A stretch of DNA of 21,501 nucleotides from Candidatus Cloacimonadota bacterium (lineage in GTDB: Bacteria; Cloacimonadota; Cloacimonadia; Cloacimonadales; TCS61). Under the pieces are notes generated by a model, which was not told the origin of the DNA, made no database searches, and saw only the letters and a program-made list of their open reading frames with translations. Shown piece after piece: positions 1 to 5,973 of this stretch (position 1 is its first letter; every line of letters begins with the position of its first letter). The DNA lies in contig JACNIV010000161.1 in the NCBI GenBank assembly GCA_014382915.1, positions 1 through 21,501 on the forward strand, read 5' to 3'. Position numbers and translations under genes: made by a program.

Positions 1-27
1 TGTTTCTTCTGAATCGTCTCGATGCAT
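1..27. repeat. Direct repeat bracketing the RAYT gene, left copy
   Basis: These 27 bases match 639-665 with two mismatches. The two copies bracket the transposase gene together with its upstream hairpins. Both copies contain a REP-like hairpin. This could be the edge of a larger repeated block, since the window begins here. Confidence 0.7.
13..23 (-). repeat. REP-like hairpin downstream of RAYT
   Basis: A perfect palindrome with arms ATCG/CGAT around a three-base loop; on the minus strand the core reads CG-AGA-CG. It begins six bases beyond the RAYT stop codon, inverted relative to the hairpin at 544-558 just upstream of the gene. The gene is therefore closely flanked by inverted hairpins, as is common for RAYT genes. 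Confidence 0.65.
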
Positions 28-28
28 A

Positions 29-526
29 TCATTCAAACCGTGTAACATTCAATAATTGAATCACATTTGCTGATGAATATTTCCAATCTTCAGGATTGTA
101 AACATAACTCTTTTTCACAGGGTTTTCTTCTACATATTTCACCTTTTGATAAAAGAAATCTTCTGTCTGAATTAATTCTGGAAAATTTTTGTTACGCCAA
201 ATATGGTAACCATCTTTAAATTTAAATAAACGCAATACATCAGGTTCTGTTAACAGAAGATCATCCTTTAATTGATGAGATGTATAGCTTTTAAAAGAGC
301 GAAGAAAATCAACACTGTCTTCAATTTGAAATATCAGATGAATATGGTTTATCATAAAAACCCAGGCATATATTTTCAAATCATTGTTTTTCTGATAATA
401 CCGCAGGGCTTTTAGTAAAATTTCCCATCGGTCGTGTCGATCAAAGAGATAATACCATTTCTGTATTGTTAGAGTAACAAAGTATATTTCGTTTTTCAAT
501 TCCTGGCTGATCCTGGGTGATGGCAT
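29..526 (-). CDS. REP-associated tyrosine transposase (RAYT, Y1_Tnp family)
   Basis: A 165-residue single-strand DNA transposase of the HUH/Y1 superfamily, related to IS200/IS605 TnpA. Such proteins nick and join hairpin (REP) sequences and are usually domesticated rather than moving as an IS. The HUH motif is in WVFMINHIHLIF (about residues 55-66). The likely nucleophilic tyrosine lies in the stretch KVKYVEENPVKK (about 128-139), which matches the family's YxxxNPVK signature. Length is normal for the family. The start is supported by AAGGAG about six bases upstream of the ATG. Inverted CG-AGA-CG hairpins lie 17 bases upstream of the start and six bases past the stop, and more of the same kind fill 544-753 and 4032-4258. 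I infer that these hairpins are its substrates. No terminal repeats of a classical IS are visible. Confidence 0.88.
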   Translation of the reverse strand: MPSPRISQELKNEIYFVTLTIQKWYYLFDRHDRWEILLKALRYYQKNNDLKIYAWVFMINHIHLIFQIEDSVDFLRSFKSYTSHQLKDDLLLTEPDVLRLFKFKDGYHIWRNKNFPELIQTEDFFYQKVKYVEENPVKKSYVYNPEDWKYSSANVIQLLNVTRFE

Positions 527-543
527 TATTACTCCTTTTCTTC

Positions 544-558
544 AGATCGAGACGATCT
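544..558 (+). repeat. REP-like hairpin, AGATCG/CGATCT arms
   Basis: A perfect six-base stem with loop AGA, 17 bases upstream of the RAYT start codon and inverted relative to the hairpin at 13-23. Confidence 0.65.
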
Positions 559-571
559 TAACTAACCCATA

Positions 572-592
572 GTTCAATCGAGACGAATGAAC
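572..592 (+). repeat. REP-like hairpin, GTTCA/TGAAC arms
   Basis: The stem is GTTCA/TGAAC plus TCG/CGA, with one A-A mismatch between the two parts, and the loop is AGA. The same arms recur at 711-731 and 4216-4236. The block 571-648 as a whole is homologous to 4031-4108. Confidence 0.65.
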
Positions 593-612
593 CAACTTCT
601 TGTTCTCATGTT

Positions 613-635
613 GGACTTCTCGTCCCGAGGAGTCC
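613..635 (-). repeat. REP-like hairpin with ten-base stem
   Basis: The longest stem of the set: ten pairs including one G-T, with loop TCC on the plus strand (core CG-GGA-CG on the minus strand). Decayed versions sit at 3889-3911 and 4073-4095, where changes disrupt some pairs. Confidence 0.6.
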
Positions 636-638
636 ATT

Positions 639-665
639 TGTTTCTTCTGCATCGTCTCGATGTAT
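639..665. repeat. Direct repeat bracketing the RAYT gene, right copy
   Basis: Matches bases 1-27 with two differences. It includes the palindrome at 650-662 (CATCG/CGATG arms, loop TCT on the plus strand). Confidence 0.65.
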
Positions 666-680
666 CGCTAAAAACCTGTC

Positions 681-699
681 TCAGACCGGGACGGTCTGA
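681..699 (+). repeat. REP-like hairpin, perfect eight-base stem
   Basis: Arms TCAGACCG and CGGTCTGA pair perfectly around loop GGA. The arm sequence is unlike the other members although the CG-GGA-CG core is kept. This makes it the clearest evidence for covariation in the family. Confidence 0.7.
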
Positions 700-710
700 A
701 TTAACCACTG

Positions 711-731
711 GTTCAATCGGGACGAATGAAC
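711..731 (+). repeat. REP-like hairpin, GTTCA/TGAAC arms
   Basis: Same arms as 572-592 but with loop GGA. A following copy at 737-753 has arms TCAATCG/CGGTTGA, paired with one G-T wobble. Confidence 0.65.
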
Positions 732-805
732 CAACATCAATCGGGACGGTTGAACCAACATTAATCGGGTTAAACCAACCATTTGTTCAATCCACCAACT
801 CGGAA

Positions 806-1687
806 TCAATCTTCACCAATGGTTTTCAGTGCCTTGCGTACACTATCATAATCCTCATCAGATGCTCGAATGAAGTTATCTATTTCCAATAATTCTTTTA
901 GAGTCGCGCGATCTTCATCATCATTTGCAAATTCCAGAAGAGCATTAACGATCTTTTCTTTCATTTCCGGTGGGAAATCCTTACGGAAGGTAACCGTAGC
1001 ATTTGGGATCCAATCTGTAAAACCAACTATTTTGATCTTTTCCATTACATCAGGATGAGTATCTAATACCATGTCCCGTGCATCATGGTTGCCTTCTTCA
1101 CCAACCGGTGTCCAGAAAGCACAACCTACATCGGCTTTACCTCCATATACAGCAAGAACCGCCTGCGGGTGACCTCCGGCAAAGAAATATTTTCCCGGTT
1201 TGATGCCTTTCCGTATCAGCAGAGCCGAAGGATATATGTAGCCGGAAGTAGAAGCAGCATCTGTGTATGCTATTATTTTCCCTTCGATATCTTCCAGACA
1301 ATTTATATTGCTTTCCGACCGGGCAATAAACTGTCCTCTGTATTTATCAAATCCTTTTCGAACAACGGTGAGAGCTACCTCGGCACCAAATTTTTGATTA
1401 GCCAGAATATATGCATAAGTAGCCAGCCAGGCAATATCCGTTTCTTCGGTTCCCATCGCTTCAATTACAGAGGCATAGCTGGTGGGAACTTTAACGTGGA
1501 AATAATAACCTGTTTTTTCTGTAATAATATCGGCGACTTCTTTTCCACCGGTAATTATCTTATCTGCTTCGATGGCAGGAACGAAATACATTTTGATCGG
1601 ATTTTTTTTTGTACCAAGTTCAGCCTGCTGTCCACAGCCAAACATAAAGAGGACAGCAAAAAGTAAAATTAATTCAACAAACTTCAT
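806..1687 (-). CDS. phnD: Phosphonate-type ABC transporter substrate-binding lipoprotein, copy 1
   Basis: A 293-residue periplasmic binding protein of the PhnD family. The N-terminus is a lipoprotein signal with lipobox cysteine C18 (FMFGC), so it is probably membrane-anchored. YTDAASTSG at 141-149 corresponds to the ligand-phosphate binding loop of PhnD-like proteins. GGHPQAVLAVYGGKADVG (171-188) and FTDWIPN (223-229) are other family-typical stretches. It is about 77% identical by hand alignment to the copy at 4266-5165, and 385 bases separate it from phnE. Only a weak ribosome site (AGGTAAG, somewhat far upstream) is seen. The ligand could be a phosphonate, phosphite, phosphate or another oxyanion. 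No C-P lyase or phosphonatase is in the window, so the substrate is not established. The hairpin array begins about 50 bases past its stop. Confidence 0.85.
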   Translation of the reverse strand: MKFVELILLFAVLFMFGCGQQAELGTKKNPIKMYFVPAIEADKIITGGKEVADIITEKTGYYFHVKVPTSYASVIEAMGTEETDIAWLATYAYILANQKFGAEVALTVVRKGFDKYRGQFIARSESNINCLEDIEGKIIAYTDAASTSGYIYPSALLIRKGIKPGKYFFAGGHPQAVLAVYGGKADVGCAFWTPVGEEGNHDARDMVLDTHPDVMEKIKIVGFTDWIPNATVTFRKDFPPEMKEKIVNALLEFANDDEDRATLKELLEIDNFIRASDEDYDSVRKALKTIGED

Positions 1688-2072
1688 ATTAATATTCTTA
1701 CCTATGAGTTCTGCAAAACAAGAAAATATATGTCTTTCTGAGGATTAACTTACATAGGCATTCGACGAAGAATCCGTCTAAGCCGGACAAGTCTCATTAT
1801 AAGAGTAGATCCTTCGTAAGAAAAATGGACAGAATTCCTCAGGATGATAAAAACACTCTATTTATACAGAACCCTTTATTCTCACCCGATTAAATCTTGA
1901 AACGTGAAGAAAAAGTCCCTCGAAATGAAAGGCTTTTTTTCCTAATAATTTTAGAAAATCTTTTCCAGTGTAATTGGTTTGCCTTCCAGCATCATTGCCT
2001 TATCGAACGTTGCCTTTGATCTTTAGTCTTTATCATTTTACCACTCCGTGTTCTCCGTGGTTAAATCTTTTT
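1688..2072. other. Spacer between phnE and phnD copy 1, apparently gene debris and repeats
   Basis: This spacer of 385 bases has no intact gene. Three things stand out. A 7-base inverted repeat CTGAGGA/TCCTCAG (1738-1744 and 1836-1842) brackets about 100 bases that look like a dispersed intergenic repeat. An imperfect stem, AAG..CC with GG-CTT followed by a T run (about 1911-1940), might act as a weak terminator. A short minus-strand open stretch (1951-2022) reads like the end of a gene. Next to the phnE stop, on the minus strand, is ACCACGGAGAACACGGAG, a phrase I have seen as a dispersed intergenic repeat in other genomes; that is memory, not checked. Confidence 0.4.
1951..2022 (-). pseudogene. 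Possible C-terminal remnant of a lost gene
   Basis: Between two in-frame stops the minus strand encodes about 23 residues, including FDKAMMLEGKPITLEKIF, then TAA. The composition looks like real protein rather than random AT-rich translation. I do not recognise the family. It could be the tail of a gene deleted when the phn segment was rearranged, or chance. Confidence 0.2.
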
Positions 2073-3080
2073 TTACATTCCCTGTAATTTCTCCCGTACT
2101 TTTGCACTCACCATATCCATGATCCATACAACTGCTGCGATAAGCCAGATGATGACCCCTACATTTTGCCAGCGTAGAAGCTGCTGCTGCTGAAGAAGAA
2201 GCAGACCAATTCCTCCACCACCTACAAAACCGACGATAGTTGCCATGCGCACATTGATATCCCACCTGTAAATAGTAAAAGCAAGATACGGTGAAATAAT
2301 CTGCGGGACCACTCCAAATATCCAGGTTTGTATTGTACTCGCACCAGTTGCCTTTATTGCTTCTACCGGACCAGGATCGATATTTTCGATCTGCTCGGAA
2401 TAGAGCTTGGTTAATGATGCAATCGAATGGATCATCAGTGCCAGCATACCGGCAAAGGGACCGATGCCCACCCACACACTGAAAATGATAGCCCACACGA
2501 TAGCTTCGATCGAACGGAAAAGAGTAGCAATTGTGCGAATAATAATATAAACTGTATTTCCTAAAAAAGTTTTTGGCATTAAATTGCGAGCAGCAAAAAA
2601 GCTTAAAATAAAAGCAAGCGGAATAGCAAAGATCGTGGCAAGCAGTGCCAGGTAGATGGTTTCTGCCAGGGCTGTAAGACACACAATAAGAATATCCATA
2701 TTCGGATTGAAAATTCCACTCATAATACCACCGGCATTCCGGAATTTAGTGAACAGTTTATAAAGGTCCACTTCTACCAGGTTCCAACCAACTACAAATG
2801 TGATGAATAGTATCAGAAAGACCGACCAACCCCAGAAAGATTTGTACCATTTTCTATCGGTTCTAATTGTGGGAAGGAATACCTTCCTGCCCGCAGATAG
2901 CCCCAGAACAAAAGATATTAATCCTGCTGCAATACCGAAAATAACTACAAAATTGCCTGGGATCGCTTTCTCAAACCAGCGATCCATCAGAAAGGAAACA
3001 CATCCGAAAATATATATCCAGAACAGTAGATCGGTAAGAATTGCTTGAAGACTCAGTTTAAACTTATTTTCTTTTTTCAT
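2073..3080 (-). CDS. phnE: Phosphonate-type ABC transporter permease
   Basis: A 335-residue inner-membrane permease. The N-terminal part (about 12-105) has three to four hydrophobic spans that extend beyond a typical PhnE of about 260-280 residues. The BPD_transp_1-type core follows from about 130. The EAA coupling loop is at about 240-262 (EAIKATGASTIQTWIFGVVP), where it would dock with the PhnC ATPase. GFVGGGGIG (284-292) is typical of PhnE proteins. An unusual run of four glutamines is at 297-300. The start ATG overlaps the phnC stop in an ATGA, implying translational coupling. One permease gene suggests a homodimer. Confidence 0.9.
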   Translation of the reverse strand: MKKENKFKLSLQAILTDLLFWIYIFGCVSFLMDRWFEKAIPGNFVVIFGIAAGLISFVLGLSAGRKVFLPTIRTDRKWYKSFWGWSVFLILFITFVVGWNLVEVDLYKLFTKFRNAGGIMSGIFNPNMDILIVCLTALAETIYLALLATIFAIPLAFILSFFAARNLMPKTFLGNTVYIIIRTIATLFRSIEAIVWAIIFSVWVGIGPFAGMLALMIHSIASLTKLYSEQIENIDPGPVEAIKATGASTIQTWIFGVVPQIISPYLAFTIYRWDINVRMATIVGFVGGGGIGLLLLQQQQLLRWQNVGVIIWLIAAVVWIMDMVSAKVREKLQGM

Positions 3081-3844
3081 CTGATCTCAACCTCCTCTGC
3101 ATCTTCGCCGTAAATCTCTTTGAATTTCTTCTCATCGATTTCCACGGGAGTGCCGTCGAATACTATTTTACCATCTTTTAAAGCAACAACTCGTGTGCCA
3201 TATTTCCTGGCAAGACTAAGAAAGTGAAGCGAACAGATAACGGTCATGTTATCCGATTTATTCAATTCTCCTAAGTATTGCATCACGGAATCTGCTGTGG
3301 CAGGATCGAGGCTGGCAACAGGTTCATCGGCCAGGATCACTTTTGGGTTCTGCATCAATGCACGGGCAATAGCCACACGCTGCTGCTGTCCACCACTCAA
3401 ATTTCTGGTTTTCTTTTCGGCAAATTCTTTCAGACCAACCCGCTTTAAGTTCTCCAGAGCAGTCTTCACATCATCTTTGTGTTGAGGAAAAGTGAGAGAA
3501 TGAATAAGCGTAGAATATCCGAGCTTTCCCGTTAAAACATTGGTAAGCGAACTCAAGTTTTTTATCAAGTTAAATTGTTGAAAGATCATCGCTATCTTAC
3601 GTCGAATGTAACGTAGTTTTTTACCTTTTGCCGCCACTACATTTATACCATCGATATAGATATCACCGGATGTAGGCTCGATCAGTCTATTCAAACAACG
3701 AAGTAAGGTAGATTTTCCTGAACCGGAAAGACCCAGCAGAATACAGAATTCACCTTCCTTTACTTTCAGGTCGATGCCTTTGAGGGCGTGTGTCCCTGTA
3801 GCATAGACCTTTTGCAGGTTTTTTAATTCGATCATAATTTTCAT
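3077..3844 (-). CDS. phnC: Phosphonate-type ABC transporter ATP-binding protein
   Basis: A 255-residue ABC ATPase that would power uptake through PhnE. Visible motifs are Walker [10 protein letters not shown] (38-46), Q-loop FQQFNLI (88-94), signature LSGGQQQR (149-156), Walker B VILADEP (169-175) with the catalytic glutamate E174, the D-loop SLDP (178-181) and the switch histidine H207. The overall layout matches PhnC. The upstream AGGATAA supports the ATG at 3844; a second ATG lies three codons in. It overlaps phnE by four bases. The gene directly upstream in the transcription direction is phnD copy 2, but the hairpin array of about 420 bases lies between them and could change relative expression of transporter and binding protein. 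Confidence 0.92.
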   Translation of the reverse strand: MKIMIELKNLQKVYATGTHALKGIDLKVKEGEFCILLGLSGSGKSTLLRCLNRLIEPTSGDIYIDGINVVAAKGKKLRYIRRKIAMIFQQFNLIKNLSSLTNVLTGKLGYSTLIHSLTFPQHKDDVKTALENLKRVGLKEFAEKKTRNLSGGQQQRVAIARALMQNPKVILADEPVASLDPATADSVMQYLGELNKSDNMTVICSLHFLSLARKYGTRVVALKDGKIVFDGTPVEIDEKKFKEIYGEDAEEVEIR

Positions 3845-3927
3845 ATTTATCCTTTTTTTATGACATCTTCAGGTTGGGACAACATGTTGGACTTCTCGTC
3901 CCAAGGAGTACATTTGTTTCTTCTCTT

Positions 3928-3950
3928 GTTCCCAAGTTTTTCTTGGGAAC
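3928..3950. repeat. Hairpin GTTCCCAAG/CTTGGGAAC
   Basis: A perfect nine-base stem with a TTTTT loop. It belongs to a second hairpin type, also present at 4112-4134 (same loop) and at 5921-5944 (arms GTTCCCAAA/TTTGGGAAC, different loop). Arms are conserved and loops vary, the opposite of the CG-RGA-CG type. Confidence 0.65.
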
Positions 3951-4031
3951 ACAATTGAATTGGAAGTTAAACTTCCTGAACAATAACATTACGAAGTGTC
4001 CCGATAAAACGGGATAACGAGAAAACATGTA

Positions 4032-4052
4032 GTTCAAACGAGACGATTGAAC
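4032..4052 (+). repeat. REP-like hairpin, GTTCAA/TTGAAC arms
   Basis: Six outer pairs GTTCAA/TTGAAC, one A-A mismatch, inner CG/CG and loop AGA. The bases just before it read GTA, giving GTAG with the first stem base. GTAG is the tetranucleotide recognised next to REP hairpins by the E. coli RAYT; whether it matters here is unknown. Confidence 0.6.
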
Positions 4053-4066
4053 AAACTTCTTGTTCT

Positions 4067-4240
4067 CATGTTGGACTTCTCGTCCCAAGGAGTACATTTG
4101 TTTTTTCTCTTGTTCCCAAGTTTTTCTTGGGAACACAATTGAATTGGAAGTTAAACTTCCTGAACAATAACATTACGAAGTGTCCCGATAAAACGGGATA
4201 ACGAGAAAACATGTAGTTCAATCGAGACGAATGAACCAAC
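4067..4240. repeat. Tandem 184-bp repeat, second unit
   Basis: Near-identical to 3883-4056. The two units differ by one base in a pyrimidine tract and three bases in the terminal palindrome. Bases 4031-4108, across the junction, are also homologous to 571-648 in the other array. This links the two arrays by descent. Confidence 0.85.
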
Positions 4241-4258
4241 ATCAATCGGGACGAATGA
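4216..4258 (+). repeat. Two REP-like hairpins abutting the phnD copy 2 stop
   Basis: 4216-4236 has GTTCA/TGAAC arms with loop AGA and is preceded by GTA. 4242-4258 has TCA/TGA and TCG/CGA arms with loop GGA. The second ends seven bases from the phnD stop codon. Confidence 0.6.
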
Positions 4259-4265
4259 ACCAACG

Positions 4266-5165
4266 TCACTTCACCAAATCAGAAGCATCTTTGCCGATAG
4301 CTTTTAAAGTCTGACGAACTACTTCATAATCAGCATCGGTTGAACGTACAAAATTGTCTATGTCCAATAATTTCACTAAAGTTTCATGGCCTTCCTTAGT
4401 ACTGGCATACTCCAATAATGCATCCACAATTTTTTCTTTCATATCTTTTGGAAAATCTTTGCGAAATGTAACCGTATCATTAGGGATCCAATCTGTAAAG
4501 CCAACTATTTTTATCTTTTCCATCACATCAGGATAAGTTTCTATCACAGCCCGACGCGCATCACGAGGACCATCCTCACCTTCAGGTGCCCAGAAAGTGC
4601 AACCTACATCTGCTTTGCCATCATATACAGCCAAAATGGACTGAGGATGACCTCCGGCAAAAAAGTATTTTCCCGGCTTAATGCCCTTTCTGGCAAGCAG
4701 GGCAGATGGATACATAAAACCGGAAGTAGAAGCAGCATCTGTATAGGCAATAATTTTTCCATCAATATCTTCTAAACTGTTAATTCCACTATCTGTTTGA
4801 GCTATAAACTGTCCCTTATATTTATCCAACCCTTTACGAACCGCTGTTAAAGCTACTTCAGCTCCGAACTTCTGATTTGCCAGAATGTAGGCGAAAGTTG
4901 CCAGCCAGGCTATATCGGTTTCTTCCGTTCCCATCGCTTCAATCACAGAAGCATAACTGGTGGGAACAGCAACTTTGAAACGATATCCTGTTTCTTGAGT
5001 AATATAATCGGCTACTTCCTTACCGCTGGTAACAATTTTCCCCGCTTCCATAGAGGGGACAAAATACATCTTGATCGGATTCTTTTTTGTTCCCAGCTCT
5101 GCTTGCTCAGCACAACTGAAAGTTAGTAAAATAATAAAAAGTAATAAAACTTTGATTAATTTCAT
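4266..5165 (-). CDS. phnD: Phosphonate-type ABC transporter substrate-binding lipoprotein, copy 2
   Basis: A 299-residue PhnD-family binding protein. The N-terminus MKLIKVLLLFIILLTFSC ends in a lipobox cysteine, so it is probably a lipoprotein. It shares YTDAASTSG, GGHPQ and FTDWIPN with copy 1. I chose the ATG at 5165: the GAGGAG ribosome site is six bases away from it but touches the alternative ATG at 5171. That site overlaps the TAG stop of the upstream HAD gene, so the two are translationally coupled. Differences from copy 1 concentrate in the N-terminal quarter and the C-terminal helices. Around the presumed ligand loop they are few, which suggests related ligands. This copy lies upstream of phnC in the same direction and may be the main partner of PhnCE. 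Confidence 0.87.
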   Translation of the reverse strand: MKLIKVLLLFIILLTFSCAEQAELGTKKNPIKMYFVPSMEAGKIVTSGKEVADYITQETGYRFKVAVPTSYASVIEAMGTEETDIAWLATFAYILANQKFGAEVALTAVRKGLDKYKGQFIAQTDSGINSLEDIDGKIIAYTDAASTSGFMYPSALLARKGIKPGKYFFAGGHPQSILAVYDGKADVGCTFWAPEGEDGPRDARRAVIETYPDVMEKIKIVGFTDWIPNDTVTFRKDFPKDMKEKIVDALLEYASTKEGHETLVKLLDIDNFVRSTDADYEVVRQTLKAIGKDASDLVK

Positions 5166-5176
5166 TTTCATCTCCT

Positions 5177-5857
5177 CTATTTAATTATTCTTTTTAACTC
5201 TAACAGATCACTAATTTCAAAGGTGGGAATTATCCCACTTTCATTAATACGTTTATTTTGATTGAACCAACATGTGTCAATTCCAAAATCATTTCCACCC
5301 TTAATATCTGAAGTTAAATTATCTCCAATGAATATTGCAGATTTCTTGTGGGGAAGCTTACTAAAGATATGTTTAAAAAATTCTTTATTTGGTTTGGGAA
5401 AGCCGATCTCTTCCGAAATAAATATATGCTGGAAATATTTTGCCAGATCAGAACCTGCAAACCTGGGATTTTGAACATTGGCAAGGCCGTTTGTAGCCAG
5501 AGCAAGTTCACATTTCCCATAAAAATGTTTAACGATCTCTTCTGCCCCCTCCAGCAGATGAGTCCCCTGGGAAAGATAGTTCAAATATACAGGGCTTATT
5601 TCTACGGGATCGAGTGATAGTTTCTCCTGTGTAAAAAACCTGTGGAACCGTTCTAATCGCAATTTTGTGGAAGTGATCTTTTTCTCCTCAAATTCTTTCC
5701 AGATCGCCAGGTTGATTTTTTCATATTCTTTATGTAGATAAGTTAGATTTTCATGAATCCCAAATTGACGGAATGTTTTATCGAAGGCTTCGTGTTCTGC
5801 CCTGGTGAAATCGTAGAGTGTGCCGTCTGCATCGAAAAGAATTAACTTATAGTTCAT
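5177..5857 (-). CDS. HAD-superfamily phosphatase, YjjG/YfnB-like nucleotidase
   Basis: A 226-residue HAD hydrolase. Motif I is FDADGTLYD with nucleophile D9 and acid D11; motif II includes LATNG (T122); motif III is K155 in GFPKPNKEFF; motif IV is IFIGDNLTSDIKGG with D179 and D184. The insertion after motif I gives an alpha-helical C1 cap. The match is best to the YjjG-type noncanonical pyrimidine 5'-nucleotidases, but a phosphonoacetaldehyde- or phosphoglycolate-type role cannot be excluded by eye, and the neighbouring phnD makes the point relevant. A GAGGTGGG ribosome site precedes the ATG by four bases. It is first in the unit HAD-phnD, with a stop/ribosome-site overlap. Confidence 0.8.
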   Translation of the reverse strand: MNYKLILFDADGTLYDFTRAEHEAFDKTFRQFGIHENLTYLHKEYEKINLAIWKEFEEKKITSTKLRLERFHRFFTQEKLSLDPVEISPVYLNYLSQGTHLLEGAEEIVKHFYGKCELALATNGLANVQNPRFAGSDLAKYFQHIFISEEIGFPKPNKEFFKHIFSKLPHKKSAIFIGDNLTSDIKGGNDFGIDTCWFNQNKRINESGIIPTFEISDLLELKRIIK

Positions 5858-5872
5858 TTATCCCACCTCGTT

Positions 5873-5890
5873 ACTAATCCCCTGATTAGT
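5873..5890. promoter_or_regulatory. Hairpin directly upstream of the HAD ribosome site
   Basis: Arms ACTAATC/GATTAGT form a perfect seven-base stem with loop CCCT, three bases from the GAGGTGGG site. In the leader RNA of the HAD-phnD unit it could affect translation, or as DNA it could be an operator. No protein is known to bind it. Confidence 0.4.
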
Positions 5891-5920
5891 TACGTATGAT
5901 GTATCCTGCTCCATTTCAAC

Positions 5921-5944
5921 GTTCCCAAAAAGGACTTTGGGAAC
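5921..5944. repeat. Hairpin GTTCCCAAA/TTTGGGAAC
   Basis: A perfect nine-base stem with a six-base loop. It is a diverged member of the hairpin type seen at 3928-3950 and 4112-4134, located in the HAD leader region. Confidence 0.55.
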
Positions 5945-5973
5945 AAGTAATCTTCCTGCTATTTTTAAAATTG

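Larger units (their letters stand above)
544..753. repeat. REP-like hairpin array between RAYT and phnD copy 1
   Basis: Seven hairpins lie in about 210 bases (544-558, 572-592, 613-635, 650-662, 681-699, 711-731, 737-753). All have the core CG-RGA-CG, where R is G or A, on one strand or the other. The arms differ between copies but stay complementary within each copy. Some copies are in inverted orientation, as in bacterial BIME clusters. A degenerate member follows at about 761-776. The array ends about 50 bases beyond the phnD copy 1 stop codon. It could affect mRNA 3'-end stability as well as serve the RAYT. Confidence 0.75.
3883..4056. repeat. Tandem 184-bp repeat, first unit
   Basis: It aligns with 4067-4240 over 174 bases with four differences, so the duplication is recent. 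Each unit carries a GTTCCCAAG/CTTGGGAAC hairpin, a GGAAGT/ACTTCC hairpin (loop TAA), a TCCCG/CGGGA hairpin and a REP-like palindrome at its end. Confidence 0.85.
3845..4265. repeat. Hairpin-repeat array between phnD copy 2 and phnC
   Basis: This stretch of 421 bases has no gene. It contains a 184-bp unit repeated in tandem, several hairpins, and CG-RGA-CG REP-like palindromes at 4032-4052, 4216-4236 and 4242-4258. Reading frames through it on the minus strand stay open only because the repeat unit happens to lack stops; the translated text is hairpin sequence. The array begins directly at the phnD copy 2 stop, as the first array does near phnD copy 1. Confidence 0.75.

Noticed and set aside
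29..526. A complete IS200/IS605 element
   Set aside because: There is no TnpB and no clear element ends; the flanking CG-RGA-CG hairpins fit a domesticated RAYT better.
544..753. CRISPR array
   Set aside because: The repeated parts are short palindromes with varying arms and irregular spacing, without uniform spacers, and no cas gene is present.
1085..1666. Plus-strand frame opposite phnD copy 1
   Set aside because: It is a shadow of the real gene; the phnD motifs are unmistakable on the minus strand.
2038..2682. Long minus-strand frame inside phnE
   Set aside because: It overlaps the well-supported phnE in another frame and has a cysteine- and aromatic-rich nonsense composition.
3858..4269. 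Minus-strand frames that read through the hairpin array
   Set aside because: They repeat the same peptide because the DNA is a tandem repeat, have no ribosome sites, and the DNA is explained by hairpins.
806..5165. A full phosphonate-degradation locus
   Set aside because: Only transport genes are present; no C-P lyase, phosphonatase or related enzyme is seen, so the substrate remains open.
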